Of a stretch of 64,000 nucleotides of DNA, positions 11,113-25,496 are shown piece by piece. Both the position numbers and the translations under genes were made by a program. Each line of letters starts with the position of its first letter. The first letter of the stretch is position 1. Source of the DNA: Halichondria panicea (taxonomy: Eukaryota; Porifera; Demospongiae; Suberitida; Halichondriidae); assembly GCF_963675165.1 (NCBI RefSeq), contig NC_087380.1, positions 6,704,071-6,768,070 on the forward strand. Reading direction: 5' to 3'. The notes under the pieces are model-generated. The model had not been told where the DNA came from. It saw nothing but the letters and a program-made list of their open reading frames with translations, and did no database searches.

Positions 11113-12375
11113 TTAAACATTGTGTACGTTTATTTCACATTCAATGAATACAGAATCATCTTGTGTGATATATCCACTCATTAGTTCCGCTTGAGATGCG
11201 ATGTTTGGGCAGCCATACACAATATTTTTATCTGTATCGGGTTTTGCACATGTGGGGCTGTCTTGTGATCCAAGAGATCTGATGATGTCTCCGCCTCCAG
11301 TCTTGTTGATCACTTTGAACATTATCTGGTTGGGGAAAGGCCATTGAAGCTTACTATCGAATTCTCCTTTTATGATCATGAAGTTGAGTGACATGCTAGG
11401 TTCATTGTTGATGAGATCAAAACGCACGTTAAGACGTACTTTGTAGCGGCATCTCTCCAAAAAGAATGGCTGGCTGGAAAATGTTTTGCCCTTTTCAGTC
11501 AAAGACTCAACTATTTTCTGATTAACTTGTGAGATCTCAATCAGGATATTTCCATTGTCTGCTTTTTTTGCATGAAAGTCTCCAGCCAGTTGACTTTTCA
11601 AACTTCGATTTTGTTTACAAAGTGCAACATTTACTGCTCGTTCTATTCGTATTTTCTCTTCCAATTCGTTTCGATCTTTGGCCAATTTCATGAGTTGTGT
11701 TTTATTGACGGACAGACAAAGCTGTTGCTGTTTCTCACATTGTGATGAAAATGCTTTTCGAAAAGGTGATGCTCCTTCCAATTTCTTCGGACATTGTAAA
11801 GGTGATGCCAGTATACCAAAATGGTTATTCAACTTTGATTTCATATGTTCGTTGAGCTCAGATGTTGTCATCTGCAGCAAAAAGTAAGTAGATACGTATA
11901 TTCAAAATTAATAGTCGTGTATATCTGTTATCCATAAAGATATTGACTAGATTAATAACAGGACCACCAATTAATTGTTTGCCCAAATGGGAAAGGTTCC
12001 TTTGAAAAGGTTTACACAACACAAAGCAAAATTAGTCTTACCCAGTAGAGGCCACTGCATGTGTGATTTTTGTCACTGTCAGATGAATTATTAAATTTGC
12101 ACTGGATATAATTAACGCGTATAATTAATTATAGCTAACTCCATGTATCTACCATTCTGAATGATCATAGGCCCTACCAGCTACAGGTTATAGATCTACC
12201 ATAGATATAGATATGGCCCTACAACTTGAAGTTTATATTGAACATGATCTCTACCATTTCCTGAGTACAGCCATATTCAGCAATCGGACAAGGACTGAGA
12301 TGATATTTAGGATGGTCCACTTGATTCAATTTGTCATCACAATTTGACATTTTGCAAGATACTCGCGTACTCGCT
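11113..12375 (-). CDS. TRAF-like zinc-finger/MATH protein, copy 1 (N-terminus not found)
   Basis: The main exon, 11871-11113 (253 codons with stop), has a short helical region and then a TRAF-type MATH domain: QPFFLERCRYKVRL, MIIKGEFDSKLQWPFP, TGGGDIIRS, and a C-terminal DDSVFIECEI. These match the usual TRAF-C landmarks (PFYTGRYGYK, F.V..GE.D..L.WPF, DD.IFIK). An upstream exon ending at donor 12254 (coding about 12375-12255) gives a zf-TRAF-like stretch with SPCPIAEYGCTQEM and joins in phase 0. No RING exon is recognised farther upstream, so this may be a truncated gene or have a diverged first exon. TRAF proteins act as cytoplasmic adaptors for receptor signalling. The start is uncertain. 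Confidence 0.7.
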
Positions 12376-12541
12376 GGCCAACAAGTACGTAGCTAGCTCA
12401 AATTATGTGGTAGGCGTATAATTATACAGGGGCATTCCCTGGGACAGTCCCCTATACAGTAAAACTGTACTACACATAATTATCGGTAGAGCAAACAATA
12501 ACTATGAATAACTATATATACACCACAATGATTATGAATCA

Positions 12542-16288
<3,747 letters not shown>

Positions 16289-16394
16289 GGCTCAAGAAGT
16301 GGGTAACTCCGGTGTGTTCAGACCAGAGATGCTCCTCCCCATGGGACTCCCCCGAGGATATCACCATCATTGCCTGGGGGTTCTCTCTAGAGAG
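16289..16394 (+). pseudogene. FARSA: Phenylalanyl-tRNA synthetase alpha, catalytic exon fragment (frameshifted)
   Basis: Between an acceptor (16287-16288) and a donor (16395) the sequence encodes GLKKWV, then NSGVFRPEMLLPMGLP, and after an extra C in a C-run, EDITIIAWGFSLER. These are PheRS alpha motif-3-region sequences. Two codons normally between KKWV and GNSG are missing (in-frame loss), and the extra C shifts the frame. It is followed downstream by N-terminal, not C-terminal, FARSA exons, so the order is wrong for one gene. Confidence 0.8.
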
Positions 16395-16597
16395 GTGGGT
16401 GGGCAAAGCTTCGAATTAGTAGCTGTTTCTGAGGTACTTAATTATTAAATTTGTACTACAGCGGTTTTCAAAGCATTCTAGTAAGATTTGTGTGGCTATA
16501 AGATAGTTATCGGATAAATTTGTGGAGAGCCGGCCTTGTTTGTTGTGTAGTGTGTATAGCCTATGAAGACATCATTGTCCTGGTGAATCTCCTCAGG

Positions 16598-17148
16598 TCA
16601 GGTATAGAGACAATAGACGACACAGTACAAGCTCTGTTAATGAAGATAGGGAAGGAAGAGGTAGCGAGTGATCAGTTGAAGGAGTTTAAGAAGAGGAAGC
16701 TCATAAACAATGAGTGAGGGCCCTGGGGTAGTCGTAATGGCCGCTTGTTGAGAGCAATTGATATGGATGAAGGGCTAGCCACCTTCAAAAGGTTGTGCAT
16801 ACTATACCACCTATTCACCCCCCTTCACCACCACACACACACACACACATTTAGGTGTGATAATGTGCCTCATAGTGATGAAAGGAAGCCACTCAAATAG
16901 CCAAACAAGATGTCAACCTCACACAGGAAATGATCCAAAGGTAATCACAACACTCTGCATTTATCTCCAGTACGTGTATTGTGCCAATAGTTACTAATTG
17001 GCCTGATTATGCAGTGGTAGGTGGAAGGACAAGAGTTTCAAGGAGTACAAATTTGATGGCCTGGGTGTGTCCCCCTCCACTGGTCACCTCTACCCCTGCT
17101 CAAGGTCCGCACTGAGATCAGGAAGATCTTCTTGGAGATGAGCTATAG
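16598..17148 (+). pseudogene. FARSA: Phenylalanyl-tRNA synthetase alpha, N-terminal exons (broken)
   Basis: Three exon-like blocks match the region before the catalytic core of PheRS alpha. The first, about 16598-16713, encodes ETIDDTVQ and LKEFKKRKLI (ERSELRKRKLL in vertebrates). The second, about 16875-16940, encodes AKQDVNLTQEMIQ. The third, 17015-17148, encodes GRWKDKSFKEYKFDGLGV, GHLYP and then, in another frame, LKVRTEIRKIFLEM. One C is missing in the C-run before LKVR, shifting the frame. No catalytic exon follows before the next family gene starts at 17875. The blocks are degraded leftovers of a tandem FARSA duplication. Confidence 0.75.
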
Positions 17149-17874
17149 GTACACTGGAAAAGAATACAGTGTGTAATAGTATATTTCCCAGTAAACATGT
17201 TCATCATAATATAATTGTGTGTATTTAATAGCAATAGCTTGTAGCTTTATGTCATGTAGGTTTGGCACATCCACCGAGTCATCAGCACCTGCGGTGCTTT
17301 CATTAGCAGTTGTAGATATGCCCACATGCATGCACATGCATGCACTGGTCAGTGTACTGGTGTATATGGTCGAAACCATGTAGTAAATATTCCCACCACA
17401 CCACTTTGATGGACAATGGCTACATCCTCACTTCAAGGACATCTCTATATAGATTGTTTTGTATAAGAGGATGCATATAGCAGATGTTGGTGGATGTGGG
17501 CTACTACATGTATGCACTTGCACTGCCTGTGTTGTTAATATTTGCTATTATTGGGCATGCATGCTGTGTGTGTGTTTCGTCTATAAAGCATTGCCATGCA
17601 CAGTCTCTCAGCGCTCTTGTCACAAGCTGTAAATTGAGCTGGAGGTGAGTCTAAAAGTACCTGCAATGCAGTTATATAAATAAGTGTACTTAGCGTAGGT
17701 ATCTTCAGGCTGTATTTAAGTATCTGTGTTACGTATTTTAATATGCCATGTCGATTTAATTCGTTGGTGTACGAGGCTTTGTTACTCCATTGTTTGTTCA
17801 CGTGATTGTGTGCTCTTGGACTAGAACTCACTATACACTCCTAACCCCTGTAGGTATATACCAGCATCTCAACA
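17149..17874. other. Spacer upstream of family copy 2
   Basis: No gene is seen. It holds one copy of the short dispersed repeat with CATCAGCACCTGCGGTGC (near 17280). The last 30 bases before the ATG share CTCCTAACCC and CATCTCAACA or close variants with the leader of copy 1. Confidence 0.45.
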
Positions 17875-19717
17875 ATGGCTACCGTCCTCTCAATGAAGTC
17901 CCTGGAGGAGCTCTGTCTCACTCACGTAGCAATGACACTGGAGCAATACTCGACTGACTCTCTGTCACTACTGCATAAAGGTTTCAGATTACAGCTACTC
18001 CACAAGATACCAATTATTGATATTTGTCGACTGGAAGATACCAAGTTCATCTCGGGGATCGATATGCAAGCAATCTGGATGGAGCTTCACAGAGAGTACT
18101 TACGTGCAAGTGTTTACGACTCAAGTTTGGACTGGAGAGAATCATTTTTTAGAAGACTCTTCTCTGCCATTGTTAGAGGGGAGCGTCCATACGGACATTT
18201 TTATGTAGATCGAAAGGAAAATCATACTATAGCGTTTGGCCGTCGATTGGAGGAAATTGTTGGCGAGTATATTAAAGTGGACTTTGTAAATTTTTTAGTG
18301 GTAGTAAAGCGCGAAATTCCAGTGACATTTTCTGGGGAAGATGTTGTAAATTTGATCAATGGCCCAGTATATCGTGGTAAGGCATACAGTGTTCTTTGTC
18401 GGGCTAAACAGTTTGTCCCACCTCGACACGCAAAGTTCTTCTCTGAAGGAAGCCGCTACTTACCAGACTCTACTGCACTGAAGCTGATCACTGAGAATTA
18501 ATTGTCACTATCGACCAAAAGAGTTCACTGTTGATGTAGTAAGCAGTACATTTGCTTTCAATTTGATGCCCCAAAAAGTTAATTGTTTGAGGAATTGTTT
18601 CAAAAAGGTCGAGTCTTTAACTATTCAAGGATACATTGAACAAAGCCAAAGACCAACCGCGATTATTCATGGAGCTAGGTATGGAGAGTGTAAGGACGTT
18701 GCTCGCTGTACTCTTCACTTGATACCCAATCCAAAATTTACCAGTCTCACAATTGGGCTCAGTCCCACTGAGAATGTAATAGATACAATAACGCCACCTC
18801 TGACTGCTTATGGTGGCTTAACGGAACTCACTCTTCAAGCTTACGGTAATGTTTCTCCGGATTTTCAAAAGCTAAGTTCGATAACTGAACACCAACCTTC
18901 ACTTCACACTGTGTCAATATTGGTTGGTATAGGAATGGTAAGGCGACCTCAGAGTAATATCGTTTCTTGTGCCCCAACGTTATCTGAAAAGCATTTCATT
19001 TCTTGGCTTCAAACATGTTTCAAGAAACCATTGTTGCAAGACCTAAAGCTCTCACTTGAACCAGCATATTTGAAGTTTCTTATCCGGGTGCTTACTGATT
19101 TTCTTTCGACACCATGCTCACACGAACAAACTCTCACTATCCGATGTGATCTCGAAGAGTTGCCCCCAATTTTGCCCCCCAGACCTCCTTGTGTTTTTAA
19201 ATCAGGACCGCCTCTCCCTCCAAATCATCCTACATTGCGGACACCACCACTATCCCCTAAACCAATCCATTCAAGTGAATCCAGTGACGTTCCCACCACG
19301 CCCATTCATCAGTTTGACGATGCTTGCACTATGAAGTACAAATGTTTGACCTTTGATTATTGTAGGATTGGCCATTTGTTTGCTAAAGCTTTCATGGAAC
19401 TTGCCCCTTTGAAGCTTAAAAATAATATGTCGATTCTTAAAGGAAGCCTAAAAAATCAATACTCCTCTGAATTTCTCTCACAGCTTGCCCAACATCCGCT
19501 CATTGAAATGGAGTCACTAGAATTGGAGCTTGACAAGAATGAGTTGTCTACTTTTGACTCCATACTGCAAAAGAAGTCGTTGAAATTTGTAACTGTTACA
19601 TGTTCTGATCGCTGTTTTACCATGTTTTCTGACATTGCTTTACGCCAAAGTTTTAAGATTAAGACGATAGTTGAGACTCCTAAAAACAGAGTCATGTTCA
19701 CTCTTTCTAGAAATTGA
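17875..19717 (+). pseudogene. F-box-like/LRR-like family, copy 2 (single frameshift)
   Basis: The ATG is at 17875. The first frame runs 208 codons to a TAA at 18499-18501. The protein then resumes one base later in another frame (from 18503, starting CHYRPKE) and stays open for 404 codons to the stop ending 19717. The break coincides with a doubled AATT (GAGAATTAATTG, against GAGAAATG in the paralogues), a 4-bp tandem duplication. Otherwise the coding sequence is undamaged. The C-terminal half is of the intronless type, with a proline-rich linker (PILPPRPP, PPLPPNHP), followed by LRR-like segments. It may be a very young pseudogene or an assembly error; without expression data I cannot tell. 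Confidence 0.75.
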
Positions 19718-20011
19718 TTTTCGTTCCATTGATCTATTCACACCCTTTATAAGAAGTAACTTTATAGTTTTTTAGTTTCACCTTTCTGGTGTTTATGATT
19801 ATTGTATATCTACCTGTGTTGTATCTGCATGTATCCCTTTCCTTGCCATTCGTGAAATCTGGAACAGGAGCGTCTTTAGGTCCATCAATTAGTGTGGATC
19901 CGGCCTCACCACGCCTCCATGTCATTCTATTAGTCTAGATCCGGCTAGCAATTCTAGCTGGGACTCCCAGTTCTAGCTCCTTTTGTTTAGCGTGTCAGAG
20001 ACTGGGAGAAG
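19718..20011. other. 3' flank of copy 2 and 5' junction of the LINE
   Basis: No gene is seen here. The junction between host DNA and the 5'-truncated LINE lies somewhere between about 19950 and 20040; I found no clear target-site duplication. Confidence 0.4.
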
Positions 20012-22006
20012 ATGATTGGCACTCCCTGGCTCCTTTGGATGTACAGCTGTCCAGATCCCTACAACTTGACCAGTGCCCTTCGATCGGCCAAAAAAGACTT
20101 TTTCTCAAATCTCGCCAAAAACATCCACTCTCCAAAGGACTTTTGGTCTGCATATCACAAACTGTCACCAAACCATCAGAGGATTCCACCCCAGATAACT
20201 CTCAAACACCACTCAGCAGAAAAACCTATTGAAAAGGCGAATCTTTTTAACAATTTTTTTGCATCTTGTTTCTCTAAACCATCACAGCCGCTGCCTATCC
20301 CATCACCAACCACTCAAGCAGTGTCCCTTCTATCCATACACTGCTCTGTTTTAGAGGTAGAACAACAACTACTACACTACAAACAAAAGACTGCTTCTGG
20401 ACCAGATGGAATCTCTAGCATTATGTTAAGGAACACTGCCAGCTCCATAGCACCCCAACTGTCTACACTCTTCAACCTATCCCTCAGTCAAGGAAAAGTC
20501 CCCTCGGCCTGGAAAGTCTCAAATGTAACCCCAATTCACAAAGCTGGTGATAAATCTGATGTCTCTAACTATAGACCAATTTCATTACTGTCCTTAATAT
20601 CGAAGGTTCTCGAGAGAATTGTTCACAATCAAATATCACTTCATTTAACATCAAACAAACTTCTCTCCAACAACCAATTTGGTTTCAGGTCAGGATTTTC
20701 AACTCAGGATGCACTACTGACTGTCACAAACGACTGGCACCAATTACTATCAAAAAACAGACAAGTAGGAGCAGTTTTCTTTGATATTCGTAAAGCATTC
20801 GACTCTGTCCCCCACAATCAGATCATTAAGTCACTCTCAAAACATGGTATCTCGGGTCCACTGCTAACTTGGCTCTCAGACTACCTATCAAACAGAAGTC
20901 AGAGAGTCGTCCTGGAAGGTGCATCCTCAACACCGTGCCGTGTAACGTCTGGAGTCCCTCAAGGCTCTATTCTGGGACCCCTACTGTTCATTATATTCAT
21001 GGACTCGCTGAATGAAATAAAGCTCTGCCCCGGAACCAAGCTAATCCTATATGCTGATGACATCCTCCTTTACAGGCCAGTAATTTCAGATAACGATCTC
21101 ACTCAGCTCCAGCAGGATATTAATGCAGTTCACAACTGGACTATACAACATGGTCTCCTTCTAAACAACAAAAAAACCAATGTTCTACCCATCACAAGAT
21201 CTATGAATGCGATCCCACTCACCCTCTCTATTTCAAACCAGCAAATCCCCATTGTGGAATGTTTCAAGTACCTCGGCGTCACCATCTCTAAGAATCTGTC
21301 CTGGTCTCAGCACATTACTAACACTGTGAGGACATCCAAACAACAACTGGGATTGCTCCACAGGAAGTTAAAAGATGCATCACAGCAATCAAAGCATACA
21401 ATTTACAGGAGCACTGTACTACCCAAACTTGAATACTGCGCCGCAGTATGGGACCCCCATCAATCAACACTCACCAAGAAACTGGAGAACACCCAATCAT
21501 TTGCCTGCAAAATCATAACCAAAGAATGGAAATCTGACTATACTTCTCTACTTAACAAACTCCAACTCAAATCTCTTAAAGACCGCAGGAATATCCAAAA
21601 ACTTAAAGTATGCTTCAAAATCATCAACAACAAATCCTGTATTCCTCCCTCTGTCTTCTCACCCCACCCATCCCCTTCCCCCCGTCATCCGCACAGCCAA
21701 ATACTCTTTATACCACATGTGGGCACCTCATCCCACAAACATTCCTTTTTTCTGGATGTAATACCAAAATGGAATTCTTTACCACCAGAAGTTATCAACA
21801 GCTCCTCTGATTCATCATTTAAATCGAACCTCAGTAGCTTTTTGTGTAATAATTATTATAATTAGCCGTAGCTCCTGTTTTATTTCTCTGTTTTTGTGTT
21901 GTCCAGGGGAAGTCTTCACACTAGCCATCTGAGCTACCTGACCTACCCTTATGCATACCTTGGTTTTGCATAAAAATTTCTTAAATAAAAAAAAAAAAAA
22001 AAAAAA
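20000..22006 (+). mobile_element. 5'-truncated non-LTR retrotransposon (LINE, Jockey/CR1-like)
   Basis: The element contains one long reverse-transcriptase reading frame followed by a short 3' UTR and an A-tail (about 21985-22006). No apurinic endonuclease domain precedes it, which fits the usual 5' truncation of LINEs during insertion. It sits between family copies 2 and 3. The exact 5' end is not visible. Confidence 0.85.
20012..21865 (+). CDS. Reverse transcriptase of the LINE (ORF2 C-terminal part)
   Basis: This is a 617-codon open frame. RT landmarks in order are: KTASGPDGI, then SYKPI-type SNYRPISLLSLISKVLER, NQFGFR, the catalytic FFDIRKAFDSVPH (A), SGVPQGSILGPLLF (B), the catalytic ILYADD (C, about 21047-21064), then FKYLGVTIS, and the C-terminal LPKLEYCAAVWDP typical of Jockey/CR1/RTE-type LINEs. 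The frame is undamaged through the RT core. The start at 20012 is just the first ATG left after truncation, and an endonuclease domain is absent. The insertion is therefore young but cannot move on its own. Confidence 0.9.
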   Translation: MIGTPWLLWMYSCPDPYNLTSALRSAKKDFFSNLAKNIHSPKDFWSAYHKLSPNHQRIPPQITLKHHSAEKPIEKANLFNNFFASCFSKPSQPLPIPSPTTQAVSLLSIHCSVLEVEQQLLHYKQKTASGPDGISSIMLRNTASSIAPQLSTLFNLSLSQGKVPSAWKVSNVTPIHKAGDKSDVSNYRPISLLSLISKVLERIVHNQISLHLTSNKLLSNNQFGFRSGFSTQDALLTVTNDWHQLLSKNRQVGAVFFDIRKAFDSVPHNQIIKSLSKHGISGPLLTWLSDYLSNRSQRVVLEGASSTPCRVTSGVPQGSILGPLLFIIFMDSLNEIKLCPGTKLILYADDILLYRPVISDNDLTQLQQDINAVHNWTIQHGLLLNNKKTNVLPITRSMNAIPLTLSISNQQIPIVECFKYLGVTISKNLSWSQHITNTVRTSKQQLGLLHRKLKDASQQSKHTIYRSTVLPKLEYCAAVWDPHQSTLTKKLENTQSFACKIITKEWKSDYTSLLNKLQLKSLKDRRNIQKLKVCFKIINNKSCIPPSVFSPHPSPSPRHPHSQILFIPHVGTSSHKHSFFLDVIPKWNSLPPEVINSSSDSSFKSNLSSFLCNNYYN

Positions 22007-23184
22007 GAACATACCCTCCATTCTGACGAGTTATCAGTGCATAGGGTGCTTACTAGATTCTTGCCAGCCAGTACAGTTCAAGCTACACACAGCACCGCTC
22101 AACTATTCTCTACCCCATTATCTAGCTAAATCTGGTCCAACTAGACAGCAGACACAGCTAGTTAATTCAGTAAAGCCAGGGGTAGCCCTACTTCTACGGT
22201 TGTTCAGTACCCACGGTAACAATTCCTCTGGGCTGGGCTAACTAGTTGAGCCACGCCTCACAATTCTCAAGGCTAGGTACATGTCTCTGTCTAGCTGCTT
22301 CTTCAGCTTCTTGCTCAGTTTTGTGGCTTAGAGAAAGGCCAGCTACTCAGGGGGAAGAGTCCAGATGAAAGTCTGGCAGCCAGGTGACGTCCAAACGGTC
22401 AGTTATTCTTTCCACCAACTTTTTAATCTAGTCTAGTCCTGCTTGCACTGCTACTACTGCTACTGCTACTCTTCCTACTACTACTGCTGCTACTCTTCCT
22501 AGCTAGTCAAAGGTTTCTTTTTTTTTTTTTTTTTTTTATAACTACATATGCACAAAGAGACATCAAAGCTTACATCAAAGGACACAGATTTTTAGCCTAC
22601 TTGACTGATAAGGCGGTTACCTAGACTACAGTTTGTTTGTCAGGGAGGAGCTCACATACAACTTCATCTAATTCATCATAACGATTCCTTACCCATTGTT
22701 GTAATTTCTACAACAGATTGCCAAGGAAAGAGGTATAGGAATTTGATAAAGTTTGTAAGGAATTTGATAAAGTTTGTACATACCAGACTCCATGACTAAG
22801 ATTGTTATCTTAACCTCGTATGTGCATATTCATATATTGTGTGGGTGGAAGCATCATGTGGGAATTGACGACCATATTCGGTATTTGCTGTGTCTGCTAT
22901 CTCTAGGACTAACTTCCAACATTAGCAAGTGATTTACTATAGCTGTAAATTGGAGTTAGCATACAGTTGTAACTTGTTAGGGCATTGAATAATTATGTAT
23001 TAGTGTGCTGGAATAATTATAGCTACGTTTTATTTGTGTAAGTGCTTATATTATTACAGCTTTATGGTGAGATGTGTTCTAGGCAGCTAGTGCCAGGTTT
23101 TTAGTGGGGATGGAGGTGTTCTAGTTATGTATCGCATTTGTGTACATATATTGTAGTGTATGTATTTATGTAGGAGTCTCAACA
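22007..23184. other. Spacer with low-complexity tracts
   Basis: No gene is seen. It contains a CTA/CTG trinucleotide tract (22447-22500), a T-tract of about 23 (22516-22538) that could be the A-tail of a minus-strand retroposed piece, and a 20-bp direct repeat GGAATTTGATAAAGTTTGTA (22738-22757, 22759-22778). It also holds the upstream block shared by the gene family (from 22795). Confidence 0.45.
22795..22935 (+). promoter_or_regulatory. Conserved upstream block of the gene family
   Basis: The text GTGCATATTCAT, GTGTGGGTGGAAG, ATATTCGGTATTTGCTGTGT and the following CTATCT lies about 250-390 bp before the ATG of copy 3. It recurs, diverged, at 25276-25365 (before copy 4), 29042-29125 (before copy 5) and 32601-32760 (before fragment copy 7). 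It may be promoter sequence or just part of the duplicated segment. Confidence 0.5.
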
Positions 23185-24986
23185 ATGGCTACCATCCTCT
23201 CAATGAAGTCCCTGGAGGAGCTGTGTCTCACTCACGTAGCAATGACAATGGAGCAATACTCGACTGACTCTCTGTCACTACTGCCTAAAGGTTTCAGATT
23301 ACAGCTACTCCACAAGATATCAATTATTGACGTTTGTCGACTGGAAGATACCAAATTCACCACGGGGATTGATATGATGTCTGTTTGGGTGGAGATTTAC
23401 CAACAGTACATAGGTATAAATCGTTACAATCCACGTTTAGACTCGAGAGAATCATTTTTTAGGCAACTTTTCATTGTTATTATTAGAGGGGAGCGGCCAT
23501 ACGGATATTGTCAGGTGCAAAGTCGGAGGGCAAGGCAAACTCCGTGGATTGGTAGCAACATGAACGAAGATTGTCCTGTTAGCGAGTATAAAGTGGACGT
23601 TGTTAACTTTTTGGTGGCAGTAAAACGCGAAGTTCCAGTTGTAACTACACAAAGTCTGTATAGAAAAGTTGATTCTACAATACCCGCCACGAAGTGACTT
23701 TAGTAAAAGGCCCAGTACCTCCTGGTAAGGCTTACCATTAAGCTTGTCGGGCTAAACAGTTTGTACCACCTCGATACACAAAGTTTTTCTCTGAAGGAAG
23801 CTGCTACTTACCAGACTCTACTGCACTGGAGCTGATTACTGAGAAATGTCACTATCGACCGAAAAAGCTCGTTTTTGTCTTACAAAGGTTCAATACATTT
23901 GTTCTCAATTTGAAGCAAGAATTAAGCAGTGTCGATTGTTTGAGGGATTGTTTCAAAGATGTTGAGTCTCTAACCATTATTAGGCAAAGGGAAAGTGCGA
24001 GAATTGAAAGTGAGGAAGTTATTAGCTGTGCTCCTGACCTGAAACTTTTAGCAGCCAACCCCAAGCTGACGAGCCTTACAATAAATGACGACAATATAAT
24101 AGATATCATTACACCAGCTCTGACTGCTAATGGTGGCCTAAAGGAACTAACTCTCAACACTAATGTTTCTCCTGATTTTCAGAAACTTGCTGAGATGACC
24201 GAACACCAACCTTTACTTCACTCTGTGTCATTGTCGGTCACCTGTTTATTTTTTGATCCAGTTTCTATTTATACCCCCAGAAAGGGTTCCAAGACACATT
24301 TCATTTCTTGGCTTCAAGCATGTTTCAGAAACCCATCGTTGCAAGACTTAAAACTAAAGCTCAACACATCATCTCCAGAGTTACCTCTCCAAGCCGTCAT
24401 TGTTTTTCTGTCAACACCATGCTCACACCAGCAAACTCTCACCTTGCAAATCCTCGGAGAATATGCGTCAAAAGCTATCGAACCATCCCCTAAACCTCCT
24501 GCACCACTTCACAAACCCTTAAAAAATACAACACTCCTGAGTATACCTAGTGACGTTCCCACCTCACGTGTTCATCAGTTCGACAATGCTTGCAATCTGA
24601 AATACAAATGCCTGACCTTTGATTTTTGTTCGGTCCACGCTTCCTTCACTAAAGCTTTCTTGACACTGGCCCCTTTGATGCTCAAGCATATAAGTCTTAA
24701 TGGAGTCTCGTTAATTGCCACTGAATTCTTCTCCCAGCTTGCCCAGGAGCCACTCATTGAAATGGAGTTATTAGAAGTTACCTCTGTGTTGCGTGACCAT
24801 CAAAGCACGACTGACCTTGACTCTTTGCTTCGTAAAAAATGTTTGAAATCTGCATCTATAAAGTATTATTCTTACGATAGTTTTCCAGTGCTCTCTGATG
24901 TTGCTTTGTGTCGAGGTTTTGAGATGAAAACAAACTTCAATACTTCTACAAAGGAAGTCACATATATTTTTACTAAAATTGTGTAG
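23185..24986 (+). pseudogene. F-box-like/LRR-like family, copy 3 (disrupted)
   Basis: The ATG is at 23185, and the near-identical family N-terminus is intact. The first frame ends at TGA 23695-23697. The homologous protein continues in another frame (from about 23690, ...KGPVPPGKAYH), where a TAA at 23739-23741 replaces the Glu codon of YHEACRA. From 23742 the frame is open to the stop ending 24986, including PPRYTKFFSEGS and LRR-like segments such as GGLKELTL and SLQDLKL. It is intronless like copy 2, but its upstream region resembles copies 4 and 5. One frameshift plus one nonsense codon point to a pseudogene. Confidence 0.8.
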
Positions 24987-24998
24987 TACATTGAAATT

Positions 24999-25232
24999 GT
25001 ATACGCCGAGGTTTTGTGATTAAGATAACAGTCAAGACTCCCAAGGGTAGTGACTGTGTGGTGTTCACTCTCACTCTCTCTATAGAAATTGATTTTATTA
25101 TTTCTAGGTAAATTGTTGCACTCTTATAATCCTTTGATCCACTCACACTCTTGTCTTTATGTTTAGTGCTTTTGATTGTTCCTGCATGCATGTATTCAGT
25201 ATTCTGTATTTCTATATTTTCTGCTATGATGT
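24999..25232 (+). repeat. Relic C-terminus and 3' flank of the gene family
   Basis: Directly after copy 3, another degenerate C-terminal coding end (VIKITVKTPKG, with stops in the same frame) and about 140 bp of 3' flank follow. The same 220-bp block occurs in inverted orientation at 27816-28030. Confidence 0.65.
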
Positions 25233-25496
25233 CGATACACTCAAACGTGAATTAAATTGGTTGTCCTTGTAGACTATGTGCATATTCATTGCGTGGGTGA
25301 AAGTATGTCAACAAACATATTCGTATTTGCAGTGTCAGCTATCTGAGACCAAACAAACAATTAAAGTAGGTAGTTATACTAGGTATGTTAGCATGTCTTG
25401 TATGTATGAGTTTGCATAACTGTTGCCTGTGTAAGTGCTTATAATTATATAGAGAACACACAACACATAATTGATGTGTATGTAGAAGTCTCAACA

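Noticed and set aside
22516-22538. T-tract as A-tail of a second, minus-strand retroelement
   Set aside because: No retroelement coding or known SINE sequence lies to its left; the tract alone is not enough.
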